Source of the DNA: Locusta migratoria
Taxonomy: Eukaryota; Arthropoda; Insecta; Orthoptera; Acrididae
DNA length: 64,000 nucleotides
Assembly (NCBI GenBank): GCA_026315105.1
Contig: CM048744.1
Coordinates: 371,154,159 to 371,218,158 of the forward strand
Direction: 5' to 3'
In this document: positions 31,312-41,574 of the stretch, in pieces
Numbering within the stretch: the first letter of the stretch is position 1
How the letters are laid out: each line of letters starts with the position of its first letter
The notes under the pieces: model-generated
Databases searched by the model: none
Told to the model about the DNA's origin: nothing
What the model saw: only the letters and a program-made list of their open reading frames with translations
Program-made: the position numbers and the translations under genes

Positions 31312-31559
31312 AAATAAGTCACGGGTTCTGAAACATCCGTAATGGAGAGTCTAAATTTACTTCGAATTTTTATCAGAAATACAATGAAACAGACAGACAT
31401 AAGTTATGTTATTCTTTAGACGACAAGTACAGATTTTCTTTTGAAAGCGACTAAGTCAAAGAAAATGCTGTACTGTTCTGTGATGGAAATGTGGTGCGGT
31501 TTCGTTTTCTTTCTCGCAGACAGTTTCAACAGGACGTGGGAGGGTATGTAAACCACTAG

Positions 31560-32040
31560 ACTAATGGTTTCTCCCATATGTATTATTTCTTCTTGTATAT
31601 TTCAAAGATAAATTGTATATACAACATTGCGTAGTTCTGTTTTCTTGCTCCATGTTTGAAGAGTAGTGTCTGTGGCTAATCCTCTTATGATAAGGCCGGC
31701 CGCGGTTGCCGAGCGTACTGCGGCGCGCCAGTCACTGTCTGCACGGCCACTGCGGTCGGGGGTTCGATTCCCCCCACGAGCTTGGATATTTGTGCCGTCC
31801 TTAGTATAAGCTAGTTCATAAGTAGTTTGTAAGTTTTGGGACTGATGACCCCGTAGTTAAGTCCCATAAGCTCTACAAACATTTGAACGTTTCTTATGAT
31901 AACAGTCGCTTATCCACATAGGTCCAGGAGCTGGACGGGTGTCTCTCAGACCCCATATATCAATGCGTGAGCCCAAGCGTTTCACCCGTTCATTTTAAGA
32001 GATTTCAGTTATTAATACAGCATGCTGCAAATGCATATTA
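31560..32040. repeat. dispersed repeat Y, copy 2, split by a SINE
   Basis: It matches 28420-28830 in order (AAATTGTATATACAACATT, TTTTCTTGCTCC, CTTATGATAACAG, CATTTTAAGAGA). The SINE at 31694-31891 interrupts it. Confidence 0.45.
31694..31891 (+). repeat. SINE A, 11-bp TSD
   Basis: Full-length copy with head GGCCGGCCGCGGTTGCCGAG. It is flanked by TCTTATGATAA at 31683-31693 and 31892-31902. Confidence 0.94.
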
Positions 32041-32076
32041 ATCAATATTTCGATTGCAAGAACAAATGTCTGTAAA

Positions 32077-32250
32077 GCAATGGGACAAAACTGCAGTGGT
32101 CATCAATCCCTAGACTTACAAACTACTGAAACTAACTTATGCTAAGGACAACACTCGAACCCATGCCCGAGGGAGGACTCAAACCTCCGACGGGGAGCAG
32201 GTGCGCACTCCGCAGCAAGGCGCCTTAGAGCGCAATGCCACTTGCGGTAA
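32077..32250 (-). repeat. SINE, A/B type, minus
   Basis: Minus-strand copy retaining tail GGGACAAAACTGCAGTGGTC, body and B box (GAGGGAGGACTCAAACCTCC). The head is GCAAGTGGCATTGCGCTCTAAGG on the minus strand. No clear TSD. Confidence 0.75.
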
Positions 32251-32274
32251 CAATAGACTATATTTGAGGTCAAA

Positions 32275-32430
32275 GATAGAAGTATGAGGTCAAGGTGGAT
32301 GGGGACCTGGTATGAAAATGGCAGAGGGGAAGAGGATCTGGGCAGAAAGGGAGGGGAGGCAGGATATAGGATATACATCCACGTCCCAAACATAGTTATC
32401 AACTGCTAAGTATTGCCAGGCTCACTAGTT
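32275..32430. repeat. purine-rich repeat fragment
   Basis: AGAGGGGAAGAGG then GGATATACATCCACGTCCCAAACATAG. The same order occurs at 30600-30690. Confidence 0.45.
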
Positions 32431-32641
32431 TTATATATAACTATTTTAATGCTTGTATTGTATTTGCTAGTTTACCCAGCTGGCCTTTTATCATTGAAAT
32501 ACAATCGATATTGTATTACCATAAATAAATAAATAGGGACCATTTCCTTTTCCCACAGTCAAATTGTCCCTTACTCTAGTCTTACGAGCATGCATGTGTG
32601 CGGTTATTCGCCGTCGGAGTTTCGAGTCCTCCCTCAGGCAT

Positions 32642-32713
<72 letters not shown>
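32642..32713. repeat. (GT)n microsatellite, about 36 units
   Basis: Pure GT from 32642 to 32713, then GTTTTTGTGTGTG. It grew from the GTGTGTGT that SINE B normally carries after GGGCATGG. Confidence 0.95.
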
Positions 32714-32717
<4 letters not shown>

Positions 32718-32742
32718 TGTGTGTGTTGTCCATAGGTTAGTT

Positions 32743-32942
32743 CAAATGTTCCAATGTTTGTTAAGCTTATGGGAGTTAACTGCGGGGTCATCGGTCCCTA
32801 AACTTACAAACTACTTATAATCTACCTTATACTAAAAACAACACAAACATCCACGCCCGAGGGAGGATTCTAACCCCAGACAGGGAACGGCCTCACGCAT
32901 CGGAACATAGCGCCTCAATGCGCTCGGCCACTCCGCCGCAGC
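32743..32942 (-). repeat. SINE A/B copy nested in SINE B, 11-bp TSD
   Basis: Full-length minus copy from CAAATGTTCCAATGTTTG to GCTCGGCCACTCCGCCGC. It is flanked by ATAGGTTAGTT (32732-32742) and ATAAGTTAGTT (32943-32953). Confidence 0.88.
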
Positions 32943-33030
32943 ATAAGTTAGTTTAACTTGGTTTAAGTAGTTTGTAAACCTAAGCACTAATACCCAAAGA
33001 AATTAAGACCCATAGATTTAGAGACAATTG

Positions 33031-33388
33031 CACATTTGTATGCACTTCCGTACAGCACGCTCTGACTAACATTATTGGTCTGCATAAGGGCGAATTTGAA
33101 TCACTTGTACTATGCGTGTGACCTGTTGTACAGAGCCACGCCACTACCTGTCGGTAAACAAGTTCTTTCAATGCACGTGTGAACTGGGCGTTTGTTGAGT
33201 CATCGCCGTTTCGCGACGCACGTCATGACGTTGGCTTTACAGCAGTGTGAACCATTCGTTCATTGAAACTTTTGAAGCAGTCTAAGGCGACAGAGCGTGT
33301 TACTGGATTGTAAGAGGCAAACAAATCTACACTTCTTCTGGAGTAAGGCATCTTTCCCTGGACTCGTCCGCCGTCTGCCATATAGAAC
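33031..33388. other. unassigned sequence
   Basis: No gene or repeat recognised. It flanks the Tc1 element. Confidence 0.35.
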
Positions 33389-33390
33389 TA

Positions 33391-34765
33391 CACTACTGGC
33401 CTTTAAAATTACTACACCAAGAAGAAATGCAGGTAATAATCGGGTATTCATTGGACAAATATATTATAATAGAACTGACATGTAATTACATTTTCACGCA
33501 ATTTGGGTGCATAGATGCTGAGAAATCAGTACCCAGAACAACCACCTCTGGCCGTAATAACGACCTTGATACTCATGGGCATTGAGTCCAACACAGCTTG
33601 GATGGCATGTACAGGTACAGATGCCCGTGCAGATTCAACTTGACACCACAGTTCATCAAGAGTAGTGACTGGCGTATTGTGACGAGCCAGTTGCTCGGCC
33701 ATCATTGACCAGACGTTTTCATTTTGTGAGAGATCTGGAGAATGTGCTGGCCAGGGCAGCAGTCGAACATTTTCCGTATCCAGAAAGTCCAGTACAGGAC
33801 CTGCAACATGCGGCCGTGCATTATCCAGCTGAAAAATAGGGTTTCGCAGGGATCGAATAAAGGGCAGAGCCATGGATCGTAACATCTGAAATGTAACGGC
33901 CACTGTTCAAAGTGCAGTCGATGCGAACAAGATGTGACCGAGACGTGTAAGCAATGGCAGCCCATACCATCACACCAGGTGATACGCCAGTATGGCGATG
34001 ACGTATACACGCTTTCAGTGTACGTTCACCGCGATGTCGCCAAACACGAATGTGAACACCATGATGCTGTAAACAGAACCTGGATTCATCCGAAAAAATG
34101 ACGCTTTGCCATTCGTGCAACCAGGTTCATCGTTGCGTACAGCATCGCAGGCGCTCCTGTCTGTGATGCAGCCATGATCTCTGAGCTGATAGTCCATGCT
34201 GCTACAAACGTCGTCGAACTGTTCGTGCAGATGGTTGTTGTCTTGCAAACGTCCCCATCTGTTGACTCAGGGATCGAGACGTGGCTGCACGATCCGTTAC
34301 AGCCATGTGGGTAAGATGCCTGTCATCTCGTCTGCTAGTGATACGAGGCCGTTGGGATCCAGCACGGCCCTCCTGAACCCACCGATTCCATATTCTGCTG
34401 ACAGTCATTGGATCGCGACCAACGCGAGCAGCAATGTCGCGATGCGATAAACCGCAATGGCGATAGGCTACAATCCAACCGTTATCAAAGTCGGAAACGT
34501 GATGGTACGCATTTCTCCTCCTTACACGAGGCATCACAAGAACGATTCACCAGGTAACGCCGGTCAACTGTTGTTTGTGTATGAGAAATCGGTTGGAAAC
34601 TTTCCTCATCTCAGCACGTTGTAGGTGTCGCCACCGGCGCCAACCTTGTGTGAATGCTCTGAAACGCTAATCATTTGCATAATACAGCATCTTCTTCCTG
34701 TCGGTTAAATTTCGCGACTGTAGCATGTCATCTTCGTGATGTAGCAATTTTCATGGCCAGGAGTG
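33391..34765 (-). mobile_element. Tc1-like DNA transposon, near full length
   Basis: The ends are CACTACTGGCCTTTAAAATT and, inverted at the right, CACTCCTGGCCATGAAAATT. Both are followed by GCTACA or ACTACA and flanked by TA dinucleotides (33389-33390 and 34766-34767). The 1375-bp length, TA target and about 28-bp inverted repeats fit Tc1. The interior encodes one transposase in three frames on the minus strand. A solitary left end of the same family lies at 4626-4757. Confidence 0.9.
33526..34537 (-). pseudogene. Tc1-like transposase, two frameshifts
   Basis: The minus frame starts at 34537 (MMPRVRRRNAYHHVSDFDNG). It has a paired helix-turn-helix region: HCGLSHRDIAARVGRDPMTV (residues about 30-50) and RPRITSRRDDRHL (about 62-75). 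A frameshift at about 34205 leads to EWQSVIFSDESRFCLQHHGV (first catalytic Asp) and VMVWAAIAY. A second at about 33860 leads to IFQLDNARPHVAGPVLDFL (second Asp) and SPDLSQNENVWSMM (Glu). It ends RGGCSGY at 33529. All three DDE residues survive. In an intact copy the protein would cut and paste the element at TA sites. Confidence 0.88.
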
Positions 34766-34767
34766 TA

Positions 34768-35045
34768 GTCTGCGAGTGCGAATGCTTTCTTCTGGCTTTG
34801 CTCAGCAGCAGCGATGTGGGAGGGCTTCGGACGTTTCGTGGCAGCGTTCTCCCTGAGTCACGCAGAGGTCACGAACTGGGGCAGTGCCACGGACAAGGAC
34901 GTGCCAATGGCTGATACGAGTCTCAACAGCTGTCTGAGTAGATACTAAGCACGAACTCTGATAGGGCTAATACGTCCAACTATCGGGACAGTCTGTATTT
35001 TCGTATCAGGTCTGCATAATCACAAGAATCCTGACATCTCAGAGC
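34768..35045. other. unassigned sequence
   Basis: No feature recognised. The sequence just outside the right Tc1 end is CTGCGAGTGCGAATGC. Confidence 0.3.
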
Positions 35046-35049
35046 AGAA

Positions 35050-35310
35050 TTCAGCGAGCGAGGTGGCGCAGTGGTAACCCACCGGACTCGCATTGGAGAG
35101 GACGGCGGTTCAAACCCGCTCCCGGTCATCCAGATTTAGGTTTTCCGTGATTTCCCTGAATCACTCCAGACAAATGTCGGGATGGTAACTTTCTAAGAGC
35201 ACACTCTATTTCCTTCCCATCCTGAATATAATTTAATCCGTGCGCGTGTTCGTCTCTAATGACCACCCTATCGACGGGACATTAAACCTTAATTTTATGT
35301 ATTTTCTTTA
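35050..35310 (+). repeat. tRNA-derived SINE, family C
   Basis: Head GCGAGGTGGCGCAGTGGTAAC (A box) and GGCGGTTCAAACCCGC (B box). The body is TTTAGGTTTTCCGTGATTTCC then CTGAATCACTCCAGAC, and the 3' part is CGACGGGACATTAAACCTTAA. I know this family from orthopteran genomes. Minus relatives are at 12936 and 35393. Confidence 0.88.
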
Positions 35311-35392
35311 TTTATTTTTTTAAATTTATTTTGTTATGGAGACTTGACCACTAGATGTCACTAAAAGCGGACCTGCCAGGGTTGTGTTTTCA

Positions 35393-35580
35393 AGGAGGAG
35401 GAGGAAGCTTAGGGTTTAACGTCCCGTCGACATCTTGGTCATTAGAGACGGAGCTAACGCTCGGAGTTTTGGATAAGGATGGAGAAGGAAATCGACCGTG
35501 CCCTTTGAAAGGAACCATCCCAGTATTTGCCTGGAGTGATTTAGGAAAATCACGGAAAACCTAAATATGGATGGCCAGAA
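35393..35580 (-). repeat. SINE C, minus, head missing
   Basis: Minus-strand SINE C body: GTTTAACGTCCCGTCGACAT, GGAACCATCCCAG and CACGGAAAACCTAAATATGG. The tRNA-like part is absent. Confidence 0.8.
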
Positions 35581-36089
35581 AAAAAGAATAATGCACAGTT
35601 TAATTAACTCAGTGACAATGTACGCGTACGTAATTCGAAACATCAAAACGTGGACGTTTTTGAAACAAAATATCTTTACGAAACGTTGCCAGGAAAGTGA
35701 ATCCATTACAAAAGTAAGTTTAACAATTGCACATGACATCTGCAAGGGAAACAATTTAATAACAGTGATTAAGTGAAGAGCTGCCTGTTAATTAAAGCTG
35801 TAGAACTGTTACACGACAAAAGTGAGCATTTTAAAGCGATTTCTCTTTCAGCTGTTACAGTGGCTCGTTGATGTGGGGCTACAGCCTTTTTTGTGATTCA
35901 GTAAATAGATACTTGGTAGCCTCGGTCGAGATATCTGTAATAATGCTGGAGTTCTATTGTTTTTATAGAGGTTTTAGTACGAACTTAGAAGTTACTGAAG
36001 AAAAGAAGAGATGATTTCATACCTTGGTACATCATGTTTAAAGAAGTGCAGCTTATTTGAACTTAGAATCTCCCTTTTCCTCCGATGAA

Positions 36090-36505
36090 ATATGTCACAG
36101 TTCATGGAGGCAGAAATGTTTGTGGCAAATATGCATGTGTTTTGAACTGAATAAAAAACTACAAGTAGAGGTAATAATTGCTAACTTTAAATACATATTA
36201 ATGCTTTTGGATAAAACTTATAATTTTGAAATCAGTGCGAGACGGGAAATTGTCTTCCAGTCCGCCCAATGGTATTACGTAATGGATGAATGCCAATCAA
36301 GTGTTCTACTCTCTTTTTCAACGGAATTTTGGATTATCTAAAGCATGAAGGTTTTTCAGTTTCTGATTTAGATGCACAATCGAAGGAAACTCGAATTTTG
36401 CTGAATCCTATTGTGTGTGGAGCTGAAAATGGAAATAGTTGATATGCAAGCGGATGACACAATGAATAACAAGTTTAAGGAAGAAAACGTTCTTCAGGTT
36501 TTTTT
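36090..36505 (+). pseudogene. hAT-type (ZBED/SCAN3-like) transposase relic
   Basis: The plus frames read VLN-IKNYK at 36140 (cf. LNxxLQGK) and, after stops and frameshifts, SDLDAQSKETRILLNPIVC at 36365-36425. KMEIVDMQADDTMNNKFKEENVLQ follows at 36425-36495. This order matches the segment (F..PF..E......LQMELIDLQCN..LK.KF.E) just before the dimerisation domain of hAT/ZBED transposases. The first half is poorly supported and the end is lost in a T-rich stretch at about 36500. Confidence 0.45.
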
Positions 36506-36573
36506 AATTTATTTATTTTTATTTATTTATTTTTTGTTTCCTTAAGAAGAAAACTACTAAAACTACTCTGATA

Positions 36574-36753
36574 CAGTGGCGTATCCAGGATCGTGGTCTG
36601 GTGGGGGCTGAGGCCATTCTGAGCTGACTCGATTTCTAAGAAACGAAGGAGGAAAAAAAAAAATCGCCTTACAGGAACAGTATTGCGCCTTTAATCCTCT
36701 GGGGAGCTGCATCCCGGCAGCCGCCCCCCCCCCTCCCCCTGCATACGCCACTG
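36574..36753. mobile_element. hAT-type MITE (CAGTGGCGTA ends), 8-bp TSD 7/8
   Basis: It begins CAGTGGCGTATCCAGG and ends TGCATACGCCACTG. The flanks are CTCTGATA (36566-36573) and CCCTGATA (36754-36761). It has G-rich and C-rich inner arms like the MITE at 407-681, but the 180-bp interior is different. Confidence 0.8.
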
Positions 36754-36761
36754 CCCTGATA

Positions 36762-37046
36762 CCAAAGTTTCTGCACTGCGTTATCCATTTTCGGCACAAC
36801 CTACAAGTGTGAACAAAAATGTTCTCTGACCGTCGAAAAAGCTTAGAAGATTTTTACTCATATAGTAGACTATGTTGGACCACAATTAGAAAAATTTTTA
36901 ATTCAAAAGACAAATTTCGTACCTCATACTAAGTATCCTAAGGAGTAATAAAGCCAACCTGACGTTTTCACTGAATTTTGTGCCTGTTTTAAAAAACATT
37001 AAATTCCGTTGTAGTTCCTATGAGTAAATGACACAAGCAAACTGTC
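36762..37046. other. unassigned sequence, possibly hAT-derived
   Basis: Sequence after the MITE reads FLHCVIHF..HNLQV-TKMFSDR in one frame, which might be hAT C-terminal residue, but the match is too weak to annotate. Confidence 0.25.
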
Positions 37047-37049
37047 TTA

Positions 37050-37332
37050 CGTAGCGTTGGGCATAGTTTGGGAATACGGGCACGTTGCACTCTACGTTTC
37101 AGAATGTTCTTAATGTTATTTACATGTTTTACAGACAAATTTATGTTGGCATAAGGTATTTATGAACTTTTAGTAAGATATATTACCGATATTGGAATCG
37201 GACGATTCATATTAGGCATTTTTGTCTCATACCAGCAAAAATCTGCATGGAGAATCACATGGATAACACGAAAAACATTCTGAAACACAGTGTGCAACGT
37301 GTACATATTTCCATACTCAGCACAACGCTACG
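37050..37332. mobile_element. MITE with about 70-bp inverted ends and TTA TSD
   Basis: The left end CGTAGCGTTGGGCATAGTTT and inverted right end CGTAGCGTTGTGCTGAGTAT continue alike through CACGTTGCAC and TTTCAGAATGTT to about 70 bp. TTA flanks both sides (37047-37049 and 37333-37335). A 3-bp TTA/TAA target is typical of PIF/Harbinger. It is 283 bp with no coding. Confidence 0.7.
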
Positions 37333-37335
37333 TTA

Positions 37336-37966
37336 TGACTTGGCAGGTAGCGTACACGCCTTGTATCTAGGAGGCGTTGACACAACCCGGTCGAAGGACG
37401 ACTTATCCGTAGTGAACTAAAGCCCCTCTGACATCGTCTGCAAAAAAGCAGCTATCACCACATGTCAGGCTACGGAAAAGGAGACGTGACAGAAACACCA
37501 ACAGCACTTCCTAGAACAAATAATTCCCTCATTTTAAATGCGTATACCCCCCCCCCCCCCTCCACTACCCTCGATCGCCGCAGAATCGTTATTCAATACA
37601 CTCTAGATATTTTCCCAAAGTCCAGAGCAGAAGGAACCTAAACAGTGATAGAAAACTACTCCATCGCAGCCCACTTACTAGAGAAACTTGCACCATATCC
37701 AAACGAAACTGGCGGAAAAGAAGATGAAGACATAGACGAAGACGGCATTACAGCGCTAAATGACCATTCTATCCCATTAAAATAAATCACCGCTTCAGTG
37801 GCAGCAAATTGCACACATCATCGTGTTTCCACAACATGAAAGACGAAAGAGAAAAACTGTTTAATACAAAATATTCTGAAAAAAATTATAATAAAATCAA
37901 CACAGCTTAACTGAAAAGAAAAAGAAACTCAATAATCATTACGTAAATATGCGAACATGAAAATTG
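37336..37966. other. unassigned; one short candidate ORF
   Basis: A C13 run lies at about 37548-37560. The plus frame at 37641-37783 reads VIENYSIAAHLLEKLAPYPN then ETGGKEDEDIDEDG, ending in TAA. It has a gene-like amino-acid composition, but I cannot name a family. Confidence 0.25.
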
Positions 37967-37967
37967 A

Positions 37968-38162
37968 TCCGCGGTGGAGTAGCCGAGCGGCCTAAGGCGC
38001 CTAGCTGCGGAGCGCGCGGTTGCTCGCCGCCGGAGGTTATAGCCCTCCCTTGGGCATGGGTGTGTGTTGTCCTTTAGGTTAGTTTACCTTAGTTTAAGTA
38101 GTTTGTAAGCTACGGACTGATGAACACGCAGCTTGGTCCGATAGATTTACAAACATTTGAAC
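37968..38162 (+). repeat. SINE B, 9-bp TSD
   Basis: Head GCGGTGGAGTAGCCGAGCGG, body CTACGGACTGATGAACACGC. It is flanked by GAAAATTGA at 37959-37967 and 38163-38171. Confidence 0.92.
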
Positions 38163-38322
38163 GAAAATTGAAGTACCGATTTTTCAATATTTATTATTCA
38201 AGGAGGCCAATCAGACTTGGAAAAATATAATTTGGAAGGTGCACCAAACACAAATCATGCATGTACACAGTCATTAAGAGTGTTAAAGAAGTGGATGTTT
38301 TCATAAGTAAAGGGAGTATTAG

Positions 38323-38521
38323 CCGGCCGCGGTGGCCGAGGAGACTGAGGCGCTCCAGTCACGGTCTGCACGGCCACTATGGTCGGGGGTTCGAATCCCC
38401 CCTCGGGCATGGATATCTGTGCCGTCCTAGTTAGTAAGTAGTTCATAAGTAGTTTGTAAGTTTAGGGACTGATGACCCCGTAGTTAAGTCTCATAGACTA
38501 TACAAACATTTGAACATTTTG
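38323..38521 (+). repeat. SINE A, 14-bp TSD
   Basis: Full length, nearly identical to 8023-8221. It is flanked by AAAGGGAGTATTAG at 38309-38322 and 38522-38535. Confidence 0.95.
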
Positions 38522-38821
38522 AAAGGGAGTATTAGACGACGATACGCCGCGAGATGTATAGGTCTAGCACGACAGCCATCTACTGGTAGAATGGGTGCAA
38601 ATAAGAGGTCGGCCGTAATGTCACCAGTGTAAATCAGAATTTCGCGATGACTGAATAATGTTACTTCTTAGCGGCGCTATTTTGTATATTATCCCGGAAG
38701 AATAATTTTCTGGTCATGTGCTGTTACTACCAGAGTTCCTAATTTTTAATTACATCATTTTGTATAGTTACCTGTTCCTATTTCGCTTATTATATGGAAC
38801 TGCAGAGTTCAGGTAGGTACA

Positions 38822-38998
38822 TAAAATGTTCAAATGTTTGTTAAGCTTATGGGACTTAACTGCGGGGTTATCAGTCCCTAAACTTACAAACCACTTATGA
38901 ACTACTACGAACTAGGACGGCACAAATATCCATGCCCGAGGGGGGATTCGAACCCCCGACCATAGTGGCCGTGCAGACCGTGACTGGAGCCCTCAGTC
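38822..38998 (-). repeat. SINE A, 5' truncated, 12-bp TSD
   Basis: Minus copy ending at CTGGAGCCCTCAGTC; the first about 20 bp of the head are lacking. It is flanked by CAGGTAGGTACA at 38810-38821 and 38999-39010. Confidence 0.93.
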
Positions 38999-39403
38999 CA
39001 GGTAGGTACAGAGAAGAAGTTCCAGTAACATTTTCAAACAATTGAGTTTCATTACTTTGTAATTTCAACAGCAGGTAATACTGGTTCCTACCTCTACATC
39101 GGGTACTCTGCAAATCACATTTAAGTTCCTGGCAAAGAGTCTATTCATCTACCATTCCATTCTCAAATAGCGCGCGGGAAGAAAGAACATCTGAATCTCT
39201 CCGTTCGAGCTCTGATTTCTCGTATTTTATTCTGATGATTATTTCTTCCTATGTAGGTGGCACTCAACAATGTATTCTCGCATTCGGAGGAGAATGTCGG
39301 CGATTGGAGTTTCGTAAGTAGCCCACGCCGCAGCGATAAACGCCGTTGTTGTAATGAATGATTCCCGTCCCAGATCCTGTATCATTTGCGTGTCGCTGTC
39401 TCC

Positions 39404-39593
39404 AAAATGTTCAAATGTTTGTATAACTTATGGGACTTAACTACGGGGTCATCAGTCCCCAAGTTCACAAACTACTTATGAACTAGCTAAGACTAAGGAC
39501 GGCATAAATATCCATGCCCGAGGGGGAATTCGAACCCCCGACCGTAGTGGCCGTGCAGATCGTGACTGGAGCGCCTCAGTCCCCGCGGCCGGC
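39404..39593 (-). repeat. SINE A, 12-bp TSD
   Basis: Minus copy with head CCGCGGCCGG at the right. It is flanked by GTCGCTGTCTCC at 39392-39403 and 39594-39605. Confidence 0.95.
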
Positions 39594-39672
39594 GTCGCTG
39601 TCTCCCCTATAGCGTGACAATACAAAACGGGCGGCCCTTCTTTGAACTCCTTCGATGGCTCCCATCAAAAAC

Positions 39673-39675
<3 letters not shown>

Positions 39676-39711
<36 letters not shown>
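39676..39711. repeat. (TA)n microsatellite
   Basis: About 17 TA units. Confidence 0.9.
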
Positions 39712-39713
<2 letters not shown>

Positions 39714-40454
39714 CGTCCCTTAATAGGGTGAGCATACTATTGATCATCTGCCTTGCATGACTGCCTTCTCGACAGCGTTTCAGTAAATCTTACATTTATC
39801 AGTTGGGGTCGATGGTCGAATCGAGGTCTCGCTAGAGAGGACGCTGCACTGTACACCTGGAGGGCTTGTGCACAGAAGTATAATTTGACAGCGGTCGTAG
39901 CGGGAAGTGCCTGCTAGCCTGCTAGGGAGTAAGCGGCCTCAAGAGGTGTGGCAGGCACTGGAGCTGTCGGCTGGGCTGAGTGGAACGTGTTGTTGGTCGT
40001 TTTGTATTACATTGTCGAACGACTGGGTAGGGAAGGGGCGCGTGTGCCGGGGAAGACTTTGTCAGCACATGGAACTGGTCCGGGGGCTGTCGTGCACTGG
40101 AGTTCTGTAGCCTGTAAAGTTGAGACACTCGCAATCACTTACCGATACTGCGGCTGACTATTAAGAAGGTTGTAAGGTTGGAAGTGTTTTTGCTCGGTTT
40201 GGGTGATTTGAGAGGTGCAGATATGTGGCAAATGGGGAGCACAAGGAAGGGGGTGGATTGGCAGACCCCTCCTAACAATTACTGAAATATTCCTTAAAAA
40301 GAGACCTCGCCTCTTGACAAACAAATACCCACCAAAATATAATGAAAAATGGGGAATCTAACTACTGAATCAGATCCAGGGTAAGTGAAAAATGTACTTA
40401 ATTTATTTAACAAAATAATCAGTGTTAGGGTAAGATCCATTAATTGACGAAAAT
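39712..40454. other. unassigned, GC-richer than its surroundings
   Basis: 39880-40130 is GC-rich and open in several frames on both strands, but no domain is recognised. Confidence 0.3.
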
Positions 40455-40462
40455 AGGAACAG

Positions 40463-40780
40463 TGGGTAGATCGCATAACTAATGAAGAGGTACTGAACAG
40501 AATTGGTGAGAAAAGGAATTTTTGGCATACCCTGACTAAAAGAAGGGATTGCTTGGTAGGACACATTCTTAGACATCGAGGAATCGTATATTTAGCATTG
40601 GAGGGGAGTGTGTGGGGTAAAAATCGCAGAGGGAAGCCAAGAGATGCGTATAGTAAGCAGATTCAAGTGGATGTGGGTTGCCGTTCTTATGAGGAGATGA
40701 AAAGGCTTGCTCAGGATAGAGTAGGGTGGAGAGCTGCATCAAACCAGTCTCTTGACTGAAGACCATAACAACAACAACAG
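40463..40780 (+). pseudogene. RTE-like LINE, 5'-truncated 3' end
   Basis: It begins GTGGGTAGATCGC and encodes WVDRITNEEVLNRIGEKRNF in one frame, then HILRHRGIVYLALEGSVWGK then NRRGKPRDAYSKQIQ. It ends TGACTGAAGACCATAACAACAACAACAGG. AGGAACAG (40455-40462) and AGGAATAG (40778-40785) may be its TSD. This is the expected product of incomplete reverse transcription. Confidence 0.85.
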
Positions 40781-40789
40781 GAATAGTTC

Positions 40790-41470
40790 TCAGAACTTTA
40801 AAAACGTCAAACAATTTCATATTATAGTACATAAATAAATAAATACAAAAATGAAACTAATAAATGACTGGAAAGTTCCTACTATAATTGTAGTTTCGGA
40901 CGGAGGCAAATAACTCACAACACGAAGGAGACCAAGGGAGCGTGCTGTAATTACGAGCGCTTTCCACACAAACCTATGTTTAAGAAAACCGTCAAAAGGA
41001 AGACTCCTAACTCTCGCCCAGATAAGCAGTTACAAGCATCACTCAAGCAAATGCTGCTGTAGCCGCCGTCGCTGGAACTGGGACGGCGGCGGGGCAATGC
41101 CCTGGAGTGCTGCAAATCGCTGTCCGAGCGAACGAAAAAACTTCTAGAGACAGAAGCTTGAATGCGCTATTCTCAGCCTCTGTGTCCACAGTAAGCACAC
41201 AGTGTCTAACGAATCCACAGGCTCGCTTTGTCTCGCTAACTCAGACTATGTGTACTAGACACAAGATTATCGAGAGCGCAATTGACACAGAGCTAGGAAT
41301 AACGTTATCAGCGCGTCGGTGCTGCTGATTCAAAGTAGCTGTGCCTAATCACTCTTCTATGATACTCAGGCGACAGACACAAGTTTCAGAGGTGTCTGAA
41401 AAGTGAATCTGGAAGTCCATAAAGCTCAATAGGTGGAAAAATAACCGAAGTCTCCAAACATACATAAGTA
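40790..41470. other. unassigned sequence
   Basis: A short CG-rich patch at 41055-41095 (GCCGCCGTCGCTGG) stands out. The 73-codon plus ORF at 41107-41328 has no recognised domain. Confidence 0.3.
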
Positions 41471-41472
41471 AG

Positions 41473-41574
41473 CACCTAAGTCAAGCCGATCGTACTCGTC
41501 AGCTGCCTAAGACGAAAACTCATACAAGAAAACACCTAAGTCGAGCCCACCGTACTCGTCGGCTGCCTAAGACC
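41473..41574. repeat. 60-bp tandem duplication
   Basis: CACCTAAGTC(A/G)AGCC then CGTACTCGTC and GGCTGCCTAAGAC-like sequence occurs at 41473 and again at 41533, exactly 60 bp apart, with about 4 differences over 41 bp. Confidence 0.8.

Larger units (their letters stand above)
30585..31430. repeat. degenerate tandem-like repeat Z
   Basis: A G/A-rich lead (30585-30660) and GGATGTATATCCAATTCCCA are followed by recurrent blocks CAGACATAGGCTATATATT or close variants at 30789 and 30927. Each is preceded by a TTACTTC or TTTCTTC motif, about 140 bp apart. More decayed units lie at 31095 and 31355. A palindromic element (31104-31311) interrupts it. Confidence 0.45.
32578..33030 (+). repeat. SINE B with expanded (GT)n, split by another SINE
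   Basis: The head half (GGTTATTCGCCGTCGGAGTTTCGAGTCC) precedes a (GT)n expansion at 32642-32713. The tail (GGTTTAAGTAGTTTGTAAACC) resumes at 32943. The interruption carries an 11-bp near-perfect TSD. Confidence 0.75.

Noticed and set aside
32491..32820. ORFs encoding poly(Thr-His) or poly(Cys-Val)
   Set aside because: Translations of the (GT)n microsatellite.
36563..36799. Gly-rich minus ORF AYAGGGGGAAAG
   Set aside because: It lies across the hAT MITE; the glycines come from the C/G homopolymer.
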